From the NCBI GenBank assembly GCA_020809705.1, contig CP085826.1, forward strand, positions 2,728,001 to 2,792,000: a DNA stretch of 64,000 nt. Reading direction: 5' to 3'. Source of the DNA: Calonectria ilicicola. Lineage: Eukaryota; Ascomycota; Sordariomycetes; Hypocreales; Nectriaceae. The position numbers were made by a program, and so were the translations under genes. Under the pieces are notes generated by a model that worked only from the letters and a program-made list of their open reading frames with translations, made no database searches and was not told the DNA's origin. This document shows positions 32,201-41,315 of this stretch, one piece after another. Position 1 is the stretch's first letter. Each line of letters opens with the position of its first letter.

Positions 32201-32937
32201 TCGTCTCGCACTTCATTAACGATACCGCCTTCCTCATCTTCATCGTCCTCATCGAAGGCGACGGCAACACCTTGTCGTTCATCAATTTCGGCATTGTCGC
32301 CATCTGCGCCGCCCATGTCGACATCCTCGTCATCATCTTGGGCATCGTAATCGGTGATCTTCTTTCCTAGGTTTACCAACTCGTTGAACTGTTTGGGGTC
32401 TAATCCCACGCCCAGGATATCGTCAATCTCTTTCTTCTTGTCCAAGTCTTTGAGGTCGTCGTCCTTGAGATACTCAAGCACTGCATCAGCAGCGCTGAGA
32501 ACAACTTCGTGAGGTACGTCTCCTAGGTTGTTCGCAACGATCGTGAGGATAAGGTCGAACGTCTGCCGTGTCGCAAGAGTACGGGGTCGGTATGTGATGC
32601 CCTCCACCAGCAAATCGTTCGCGCCCAGGACACCTGTCCCCCGCATCTGCGGCGCTTCAGCTTTTCGTCTTCGTTGTTCTCGTGCAAGAATATCTTCTCC
32701 TTCTCTTAAACCACCTCGCTCGACATCTGGTAGCCCTGGTTGCTTCTTCTGTTTGGGCGCAGCGTCACGGGCGACCCGACCGCCCATGTCCTTGATGCTC
32801 AAGCGCCCGGCCAGCGACTCAGGGTCACCAGTGGCCTCATCAGTTCGTCGCGTGACAAACCGACGGTCCGCCTGGAGGACCAGGTTCGACATGGCCGAGT
32901 ACTTGTATTGCGACACATCTCGATTCGCGTCCGCCAT
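26250..32937 (-). CDS. brr2: Brr2, U5 snRNP Ski2-like RNA helicase
   Basis: Two exons on the minus strand, 32937-26858 and 26793-26250, give 2207 residues. Brr2 unwinds U4/U6 during spliceosome activation. The N-terminus (SQYKYSAMSNLVLQADRR) and acidic stretches are followed by two helicase cassettes, each with a Sec63-like unit. Cassette 1 has APTGSGKTN near residue 548, DEIH near 660 and SAT. Cassette 2 has APTGSGKTV near 1400 and DEVH near 1500, but motif III reads SVS in place of SAT, in line with the known loss of activity of the second Brr2 cassette. The C-terminus ends in an acidic run. The single intron lies near the 3' end. Confidence 0.96.
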
Positions 32938-33552
32938 GTTGACTCGTGTTGGGAAGCTCAGTTAGGATGGAGAACGCCGATGTTCTCGACAAAAGCTCGC
33001 GGAGCTCGGCCGCTAAATACCATGAGTTTGCCCTGGACGCGACTTTTTCGATGCAGAATCGCTGCCAAGGTGACTCAGGTTTCTGCGATTGGTGCGCAGT
33101 CGATTGATGAGCTCTTGTTTCGCCGCCGCTGGGGTTTGAAAGTGGTCGCGATCGTAAATTTCAGAGATCTCAGCCTTCTAGGCTCCAGGGGCTAATACGA
33201 TTGTAGACTAGCGTGGCTTGATGGATGGTGCCTGGGGCTGAATGTGTGGCTGGTGCCCATTACCATTGCGTCAAAACACTGCATCAGAAACATGAAAATG
33301 AATCAAATGTAACGGTTAGAATCAATAAAAATTATTTATTTTATTTTTTAGTCTTGTGACTCCTACTTCATTTCCTTTCCCGCAGGTAGGCTTTCAGAGA
33401 AGGCCAGTCCCCAATTACACATTCACACCAGCCACCTACTGTGGGGACTGTTTTCATGGAACGCCCATCTACCACACCGAATAATAGTGGTTAAGACATC
33501 CTTCAGGGGATGAACTTGGGCATTCAACACGGCATAAAATGAGAAAAACACA
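32938..33552. promoter_or_regulatory. Divergent promoter of brr2 and the coiled-coil gene
   Basis: 615 bp with no supported gene. An AT-rich block lies at 33320-33350. Confidence 0.5.
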
Positions 33553-35124
33553 ATGGCCGAACAGTCAAAGCTCCACGAGGCCTTCCAGAAGTCACTTGAA
33601 CCTTTCATAAAACCGCGAGAGCAAGTCAACTACATCAGGCGTGTCCTCGCCCTCCACCTTGGGTCGTGCTCACACGATGGACCCATCAAGCAGCCGGTGT
33701 CGCTCGTTGATAGTTCTCATGATGTTGCCGTGTACCCGGAGCTGAAAGGGATTCAAAGAGAATACATAGAGGCACTGAGCGCCAACGTGGCTGCTCGACG
33801 AAGACATGCAGAGGTGGCACAAGCTAATTCGTCCCGACCATCTTCACCCAAAGAGCCGTCATCTTCAAACAGCGCCGACATAGTAGAAGAACGAATCGCT
33901 CTTCTCAAAATCCAAAGCAAGCAACAAAGATTGGACACCGTGCAGCAATATCTCGATCAGCTTATTGAGAAGCCAGCCGGTTCAGTCGAGTTTCTTGACC
34001 CGGAGGACATATTTCGTGACTCTGCCGGACTTCCCAACATGCCGAGAGAAGTCGTCAACAGCCTCGCCGCGCAAACAACAGCTTCGCCTTCCGATCTCCA
34101 AACCCAAGTTTCTCAGTTAGAAAAAACAGTGCTGCGAGCAAAACTTCACTTGCGCAAAGAGGAGCAGTTGCTACGGGAAGCTAGGGCCACTGCTCAAAGC
34201 ATTCCCGATGTCCTAAGCAATGGAACAAAATTAGACGCTCTCAATGCTACTCGAAACGAACTCATCGCCTGGATTGAGTCGGAATTGGGGAAAGCAGCAG
34301 TTGGGGAGGACGGTGAGGAGCATGCTCATGACATATCACGAATTCGCGACCAGTTAGCAGCCAACAGTGCTGCTATCGATAGCCAATTGGCAGTTATCAA
34401 AGACAAATACACACGGTATCTCTCCGACAGGCGCTCTCTACTTGCCACTATTGCAGAGCGACCTGGGGCATCACAACCACCTGTGCTTAAAGCACCCGAA
34501 GCCCAACGACAAATGGACACGGAGTCAGAGCCAGCCCCGAGTAATTACCTCCTTACGCCTTACATCGAAACTCTCATATCACTTTCAAGAAGCCAGAAGG
34601 CTGCGATCACACAAAAATCTTACATGAACTCGGCAGTTAGCAAGGAAACGAGGGATGCCTGCCAAGTGCTGAGCCACCTCGCCGAAGAAAGTCAACTGCT
34701 CCCGGAATATCCCCAGACAGGGCCATCTCGACGAAAATCCGGGCTTGGGGAAGTCTTGGGCTCGTCCCAGCGCTCTGGTTTCACGGGCCAAATTCAACCA
34801 TGGGTATATGCGGCGGACGCAGCCAAGATTACCACACTGGAAACAGTCATGGAAAAGGTGGAAGGGGGACAAGTCGCACTGGAGAACTCGATGAAGGCAT
34901 TCCGGGAAGTCGATCATCTCCTCGGTCGAGAGGAAGTCGACCAACCAAAAACAGCCAAAGAAGACACAACAGAAGAGGATGTTTGGCTGAACGCCGGGTC
35001 CAAGAAACCCGCCAACACGCGAAGACATACGGAAAAAAAGAAGGCTGCAGAGAAAGGTCCAAAGGATGCTTGGTCAGGTCTTCATGGAAATCTAGGTTTA
35101 ATTGGTCATGAGGACGCGGCTTAA
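33553..35124 (+). CDS. Coiled-coil protein, function unknown
   Basis: A single exon of 523 residues. I do not recognise it. The N-terminus is helical (KLHEAFQKSLEPFIKPREQVNYIRRVLALHL), followed by a Ser/Pro-rich linker (SSRPSSPKEPSSS). Long heptad-like helices run about 115-155, 180-230 and 255-300 (LQTQVSQLEKTVLRAKLHLRKEEQ). A second disordered linker leads to helices after about 340 and a Lys-rich tail. There are no membrane or enzyme motifs. The shape resembles structural subunits of cytoskeletal or kinetochore assemblies, but that is only an impression. It diverges from brr2 and converges on rfc2 with 146 bp between the stops. Confidence 0.8.
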   Translation: MAEQSKLHEAFQKSLEPFIKPREQVNYIRRVLALHLGSCSHDGPIKQPVSLVDSSHDVAVYPELKGIQREYIEALSANVAARRRHAEVAQANSSRPSSPKEPSSSNSADIVEERIALLKIQSKQQRLDTVQQYLDQLIEKPAGSVEFLDPEDIFRDSAGLPNMPREVVNSLAAQTTASPSDLQTQVSQLEKTVLRAKLHLRKEEQLLREARATAQSIPDVLSNGTKLDALNATRNELIAWIESELGKAAVGEDGEEHAHDISRIRDQLAANSAAIDSQLAVIKDKYTRYLSDRRSLLATIAERPGASQPPVLKAPEAQRQMDTESEPAPSNYLLTPYIETLISLSRSQKAAITQKSYMNSAVSKETRDACQVLSHLAEESQLLPEYPQTGPSRRKSGLGEVLGSSQRSGFTGQIQPWVYAADAAKITTLETVMEKVEGGQVALENSMKAFREVDHLLGREEVDQPKTAKEDTTEEDVWLNAGSKKPANTRRHTEKKKAAEKGPKDAWSGLHGNLGLIGHEDAA

Positions 35125-35270
35125 AGTAGCAGACGGTATATATAATTTTGCTGTTCACTGATAAAAGACGTCGACAACCGGTGAATACATGACGAGTTCG
35201 AACGCCACCCCCAAAATCTAACCCAACTCCATTCTTCAGAGACATTATTAGCGGTCACTTCTATTTTATG

Positions 35271-36577
35271 TTACTTTTCAGACAGAATGGCCGATATTCT
35301 CATGGCCAGGTCCAGAATTGACAGGTGTTCATCAGCACCATCCACCAGCCGCTTGTCAATTTCGGAAAAGATCAAGACAATCTTGTTCTTCTGGGAATCA
35401 GGAATAGTCTCGTCGTATATGAGGGTGTGGTATAGCTATAAAACAGTTAGAATGGAATATCAATAGAAAGAGTACGGGTTTTCTTACCTGGCCCACAACT
35501 TGGCCTGCACTCCAACCATCTGCTACCATATCCTCGACTACCTTGGAAACGGAAGGGTAGGATCCACCCTGTCCCCGTGGCTTAATGGCCTGAACAAGAC
35601 CCTCAATTGTAGTATCCGGGATCACACCAGCGATATCCTCGATGATCTTGACTGTAACAGGTTTCTTGTCCACGTCCATCTTTTCGTCGCCTTCTGCATC
35701 TTTCGCAGCGGCCTGGGCTCCAACCAGACGAGCCGCACTCTGCAGAAATGTAATTGCCTTTCGTAAATCACCTTCACTGCATTTGATGAGAGCGTCAATG
35801 GCACCGTCCTCGACGGGAACGCCCTCTTTCTCGGCAATTTCCTCCAGTCTTTTCTTAGCATTACCCTGATCGAGGCTCTTGAATCGGAACTTGCTGCATC
35901 GACTGGCTAGTGGGTCGATGATACGGGTCACGTAGTTGCAGATTAAGCAGAATCGGGTAATCTTGCTGTATGTTTCCATTGTTCTTCGCAGGGCGCTCTG
36001 GGCATCTTGTGTCATCGAATCGGCCTCGTCGAGGATGATGATTTTAAACGGCGGGCAGGGGTATTTGTCTTTGTAGCCAGCGGTCGGATTGGTCAATTGC
36101 ATACGGGCAAAGTTCTTGACCTTTTCTCTAACGATGGAGATACCACGTTCGTCGGATGCGTTGAGCTCGAGAACTCGAGATTTCATGAATTCGGGGCCGT
36201 AAAGTTCTTTAGCCAGCGCAAGAACCGTAGAGGTTTTACCTGTGCCTGGAGGGCCATAGAAGAGCATGTGTGGGAGCTAGGAACGGTCAGCGATGGATGA
36301 ACGGAACATCCCAGCAAATAACCCACGTTGGAAGCTTGTAAAGTTCTCTGCAGGACTGTGACAGTATGGTCTTGAGCAGTGACATCGCTGAGGGACTTTG
36401 GTCGACTGCAAAAATTTGTTAGTTATGATGTTGTGATTGAAAGCTTCATTCGGGGGGTTCAGACTATTTTTCGACCCATGGTTGAGCTCTACCATCGACA
36501 GGCTTTTCCTGCTTCTGTTCGGAGCTCCCGTTGGCTGCTGCTGCCTTTCTGGCTTTGAGATCGAAAAAACTAGCCAT
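35271..36577 (-). CDS. rfc2: Replication factor C subunit 2 (clamp loader, human RFC4 type)
   Basis: Four exons on the minus strand, 36577-36465, 36405-36327, 36276-35488 and 35435-35271, give 381 residues. RFC loads PCNA at primer ends. The RFC boxes are clear: [20 protein letters not shown], Walker [10 protein letters not shown] at residues 72-80, [11 protein letters not shown], Walker B LDEADSM at 146-152, and the arginine-finger SRC motif in [10 protein letters not shown]. The N-terminus [14 protein letters not shown] and the [11 protein letters not shown] context match the Rfc2/RFC4 branch. Intron 1 uses a weak donor (TA|GTCTGA) but is needed to make the conserved EKYRPK. ACGCGT lies 123 bp upstream. 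Confidence 0.94.
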
Positions 36578-38255
36578 CTTGATCGGGTGGAAGACGACAG
36601 AATAGTGTTGCGCTTTCAATCAATGAGAGCTTGGTGGACTGCGAGTTGGTTGCATGCTCAGAATCATCGTTGGCGAGATGCAGCCAAAAAATTCCATTAA
36701 CGCGTCAGGCGACGCGAGGCGCGTCACCCTGCCTGAGCTAGAGGCCTAGCGCCTACTGAGCCAGCCTATGCCTCCTGGCGTACCCGCCCACGATGAACTT
36801 TTTAGCACCCACGATCAGTCGCTCGCGTGAGTAACATAGCACATTGCAAATAAATGCTATCTATCCCAGCATATCTATCATACATCTTCTAAATGGGGTG
36901 GTTTTTTTTTTTTTTTTAATTAAAAATTAGAGTCAACAAGTACTTTTTTTTTTCCATATTCCTCCTTGTATTCATTCGCTCGTTGATTCTCCTCCACCTG
37001 TATTTTGACATCTTAATTTTTTTCTAATAATTCAGCACTTCATCTTTTTCACCTGCCCTATCCCTTTTAAAGAGCAGGTCCATTTCTATCTTGTTGGGTC
37101 CTGTATGTTGCCCCACTTGGAGCTATCTCTATCGTCACTAGATTGCATCTTTTTGGGTGGCCACAGTCAGTTGGCTGTTTGCCCTCATGTCTGCCAATAA
37201 TGCGTCGATGTTCATGTACAGCAATGTGTGCAAGCGTGTTGGCATGGATGTAAGGCGGCTGGCTGCCCAGACATGTCCGGATACAGTCATATCTTCCGAT
37301 CAAGTTGAAAGGACCCACGTACCCAGCTACTTCCTTGTAAGTGAGCCTCGTGTCGAGCAGTACGACGTTTTCTATGCCTCTCCAACGCAATGGTTGTGAA
37401 AATCGATGTACGGATGTTGACATGATTTGCCATCATGCACAACAAATCCGGATGGTACCCTGGGACACACCAACTTAATAATCTTAGATGACACAGTGTA
37501 ATTATGTCATTCTTCGGCCTCATCAGGTCGCGACCAACACACCACCCAGCCCACTACCCTACAACGGCCGCCAATAACACCACCGTCGCCATCGCACAGT
37601 TCCCATGGTGGCAGCCTGGACTAATTCCACGTGCATCATAAGAGCTACCCGGTGGTTTACATGTGCTGCCGTGTGGGTGATTGGAAGGGCCGGGAGCGTG
37701 TCTGATCAATGCCTTTGTTTTTTTGTTTTTTTTCCTCCCCGCCAGCTGCTCCTAAAAGCACTCGCCAATAGGCACGGGCAGCAGATACAAATACACATGT
37801 AGACACACATCACCTCCCCGAGGAAGTCGTCTCCTTATTTGTTTGCCGCAAACACGCATGCACCCTTCAGCCCCTCGTCGCCCACCTTTCCGCCCAACGC
37901 CCCGTTGCAGTTTATAACTCTGCAGCCTCACCACCAGACAACACTGCCTTGCCATCAAACACACAGGTTGGTCCCTCAGCAAATGCACCCACCCCGCCAG
38001 CGCGGGCCACCGCAGTGACCTACCTTACCTTAGCCTACCCACTTCAACCTCCGTCGGCTCAGCAGCTTAAACGAGCACCTTCCTTCCTGCAGTGACAATT
38101 AATCTCACTCACACTTTCTCACTGACGCCCAGCGCCCGTACAGAGGCCAAACTTCAAATCTTCAGCTTCGACTCGTCCGAGACCACTTCTTCGCGCCGAC
38201 TGCACCCCGGCACTCGTCTCGCCCCCCGGCTCGGTTTTGCATCCATCGAGGCGCC
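36578..38255. promoter_or_regulatory. Divergent region between rfc2 and the double-UBC gene
   Basis: 1.7 kb with no supported gene. MCB-type boxes occur next to rfc2. A run of 16 T lies at 36902-36917. The last 300 bases before 38256 are C-rich promoter/leader. Confidence 0.5.
36700..36705. promoter_or_regulatory. MCB-type box ACGCGT (rfc2)
   Basis: A perfect box 123 bp upstream of the rfc2 ATG. An inverted pair of ACGCG cores follows at 36711-36725 (GACGCG-AGG-CGCGTC). Confidence 0.5.
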
Positions 38256-40036
38256 ATGGATCAGGCCGTCATTCGCATCTCCAAGGTTCCTTGCCCCGCT
38301 TCCTCTGCCACACCCTCTTGGCGCACCGCGGGGTCATCAAACTAATGGCCCGCCTTCGTCTAGGAACTGTGCGAGCTCCAGAAGAGCCCGGAGTTGTGTA
38401 TGTTCCTTATCTTGCCCTGTTTTTTATTTTTATTTATTTCGCCCAGCTCCGTAGCTGCTCTTTAGTCAGCCGACTAATACGTGCGTCCGCTATAGCGCTT
38501 TTGGTTGCCTGCCGGGATGTGAATGTGCGTAATCTCAAGGCCATACTCGTGGGACCTCACGAGACACCTTACGAATTCGGGTTTTTCGAGGTATGTCGCC
38601 TGCCAGCTCCAGAAGCAGAGGGAATGCAGACAGCTAATACTTGGCCTATAGTTTCAGCTTCGCTTCTCCAAAGGTTTGGGCTCCTCAACTCACTTCGCCA
38701 CGACCAGCAGGACTGATCAAACTATGCAGAGTATCCCTCCAAGTCGCCCAGTGTGCAATGCATCACCACTAATGGCGGACGCTGCCGGTTCAACCCAAAC
38801 ATATATGCTAATGGCAAGGTTTGCTTGTAAGTTGCATGCCAACTTTATCATATTATCACGAACTAATATTCGCAGGTCGATTTTGGGGTAGGATAAATTA
38901 AACGCCATTTTAGCTATCATTTCTGACGCTCTTAGGACATGGCGAGGTGAACGAGGCGAGGAGTGGTCATCTGCACAAGGTCTTGAATCAATTATGCTGT
39001 CGATACAGAGTTTGTTGTCGTCGAACCCCTACGAAAACGAACCTGGGTTCGAAGACGCAAATGAAGAATCCGACAAGCGTGCCCAGCAGCATTATGTCCA
39101 AAAGGTACTGATGCATAACAATCCGCTATATAAATTCCCCACTAACAACAGTCAAAGATCCGTCACGAGACTTTGAGGATCAGTGTAATTCAACGGCTTG
39201 AAGGCTACCTGGGTCTGTCTCCTGATGGTACTCGAATTGTCCCAGAATCTCGCGATTCAAGCGAGGAGGAAGACGACGATGACGTGGACGAGGAAAGCAT
39301 CCCGTTTGAACCCTTCAAAGACTTTTGCAAGAGAAGGTTCCTCTGGTACTATGAATCTTATTTGGCTGCAATCGAAAAGGGCAGATCAGAGGTCAATGAC
39401 AACCAACCTTTCACAAGGATGCCCTTTGAGTCGCCTGGAAGCAATTCAATGGACGGGCGATTCAACTATACCGAGTTGGAACGCCGTCTCCGGAATGTCA
39501 AGGCCGCTCTTGACGCGGAACCTCAGGCGTGGGCTGAAGAAGGACTGGCGGCCCAGGCCCAAGAGACAACCGTTGCGGTAAACTTGCAACACCAGTTCGA
39601 GCAGGTTGTCGAGTCCTTCAAGATTCGTGATATACCGCACAATGTCTTCCTCGAGAATGGAAACCCATTTATCTGGGTAATTACGTACTTTGGACGACCA
39701 ATGACTAACTTGGATGGTGGTTTGTTCCGCATCAAGATGAACTTTAGCACTCGATTTCCACAAGAACAACCCCGAGTGAAGTTCGAAACCAACATATTTC
39801 ATCACCACATCGCGAGTGATGGGACGGTCTGCTATACGCCCAATTCTATAAAGAAGGAAGATGTCAAGTCACACATCGAGGCCATTTTCGATTTTCTCGA
39901 AGATGAGGAACCCGCTTATGACCCTCGCAAGATTGTCAATCCTGAAGCTGGTAGGATGTATTGGGGCAAGAGCCCCGAGGAGAAGAGGCAGTATAACCGT
40001 CGCCTGCGCCGGTCAGTCCAGCAGAGCATGGAGTAA
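38256..40036 (+). CDS. Tandem-UBC protein: UBE2Z-like E2 domain plus second UBC domain
   Basis: Eight exons, 38256-38285, 38364-38397, 38496-38590, 38652-38673, 38730-38826, 38876-38887, 38936-39104 and 39152-40036, give 447 residues. The N-terminal UBC domain (about 1-160) has FNPNIYANGKVCLSILGTW with candidate catalytic Cys92 and the PYENEPGFE tail, as in UBE2Z/Use1-type E2s. After an acidic linker (about 185-205, EEEDDDDVDEE) and helices comes a second UBC-like fold (about 290-447) with NIFHHHIASDGTVCYTP and Cys380 in the active-site place. Exon 6 is only 12 nt and exon 4 only 22 nt. Frame and E2 consensus demand both. The first donor (GTTCCT) is weak. The gene is real; its exact role is not known to me. 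Confidence 0.88.
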
Positions 40037-40574
40037 GCTCCCCCGTTAAAAAAGGGACTAGTATATAACTAATGATTTCTCATAGGGATTTCCCCCAGTA
40101 GTTTGTGATGCAGCAGCTTTCTTTCCTTCTCCTGTCTACGATGAGACGCTCGAGCATGGTTAGGGGCGTATTTGGGGAGCCAACGGTACCAATGAGTGGG
40201 TTTTTAAAGTGGCGTTGCGGTCAATGGCCAGATTAAGATGGATGAGAATTGGAATTGGAACAAAGTCATGGGCTGGGTGGATCGGGTATGAATGCACTGT
40301 ATTCAGTAGTCGTTAGGGATTTATAGATCCCGTTGAGTTACTGTACATCAATTTGCTCACAAGTCGGGACACAACTGTGCCTATTTTTTTTTTTAAATTT
40401 TATTTTAGGTGATGGTATTGCTTTGAATGCTCTGCGGAGATGCCGGCTCCTTGTCTAATAAACCCTGAACGCCAGTGATGCAGATTTGGAATCGGAAAGT
40501 AGCCGCATGGCTATTGCATCAGATTAAAACATGACAATCATTACACTCACTCATACATCTCATTATTATCATCA
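40037..40574. other. Intergenic, convergent 3' flanks
   Basis: 538 bp between convergent genes, with a T-rich run near 40385-40410. No gene is seen. Confidence 0.5.
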
Positions 40575-41315
40575 TTACTTCTTGCTCTTGGGTTTTTTGA
40601 TCAACCGATCCTGAGTCGGGGCATACGGGGCCGCGACACCAGGGTACTTTTCCTGTTTGCCTTCGCCCTTAAACTCGTATATGCCGTTTGCGCCGAGGAC
40701 CGCTGGAGTGCCCTGGCTGGGCCGGGCAACTTGTTCGTTGTGCAGTTTGTCAAGCGACTCTCCAACGACAGCGTACTGCGACCAGTTGATTGGAGGGCAG
40801 CGGACAACATTTTGTGGTTGAGGGATGGTGGTCCATTCCCTCGGCTTGCCAGCAGGGGCCTTTTTTGAAGAGCCCTCACCAGCATCGTCATCATCAACGT
40901 CGTCGTCGTCGTCGTCGTCGTCATCATCATCGTTGATCGGACCCCCTGGAGCATTGATCTTGCCATCCACCAGATCCTTTACAAAAGCTTCAGGGTCTTG
41001 CACAGCCTCATCCTTGGTGCGGCTCAGAGACTGAAGGTCTGCGATAGCCTTTTGACGTTGGATCTGAAGGATGGAAATGGCAGACTTTAGAGCGATGACG
41101 TCTGGATTGGCATCGAAGGCGATGGGTTGGGGCTGAGGTGGGGGAATGCCGATCTGATCGGGCTGTGAATGCGTCAGGGTTGGACGTTGCGAGCTGCTAG
41201 CAGCGGGAAGGCGTGCGGCGGATAGCGTCGGAGTGATGGGCGATACAGGTGGACGGTTGGGTGACGGGGAACGGGCGCGGACGGGGTTGTCGGTGGATAT
41301 TGTGAGGGCCGGCAT
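40575..41315 (-). CDS. Asp-rich conserved fungal protein, function unknown
   Basis: A single exon of 246 residues from the ATG at 41315. An ATG-less extension upstream is ignored. The N-terminus is disordered and Pro/Ser-rich (ARSPSPNRPPVSP), then a helix (VIALKSAISILQIQRQKAIADLQSL), then PEAFVKDLVDGKI, a run of about 16 acidic residues partly encoded by GAC repeats, and a conserved-looking end (CPPINWSQYAVVGESLDKLHNEQ and a KKPKSKK tail). The helix and WSQYAVVGESLDKLH resemble unnamed Sordariomycete proteins I recall. The basic end could be a nuclear signal. No enzyme motif is seen. Confidence 0.75.
   Translation of the reverse strand: MPALTISTDNPVRARSPSPNRPPVSPITPTLSAARLPAASSSQRPTLTHSQPDQIGIPPPQPQPIAFDANPDVIALKSAISILQIQRQKAIADLQSLSRTKDEAVQDPEAFVKDLVDGKINAPGGPINDDDDDDDDDDDVDDDDAGEGSSKKAPAGKPREWTTIPQPQNVVRCPPINWSQYAVVGESLDKLHNEQVARPSQGTPAVLGANGIYEFKGEGKQEKYPGVAAPYAPTQDRLIKKPKSKK
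40899..40922 (+). repeat. (GTC)n trinucleotide repeat
   Basis: About eight GTC units, read as GAC on the coding strand, encoding part of the Asp run. Together with flanking ATC units this is a likely length-variable tract. Confidence 0.8.

Noticed and set aside
35195..35215. GAGTTCGAACGCC considered as a tRNA B box
   Set aside because: No matching A box, acceptor stem or T-run terminator in the flanks.
38237..38716. 159-codon continuous frame across the first exons of the double-UBC gene
   Set aside because: It reads through introns in a different frame and breaks the E2 consensus; the spliced model restores it.
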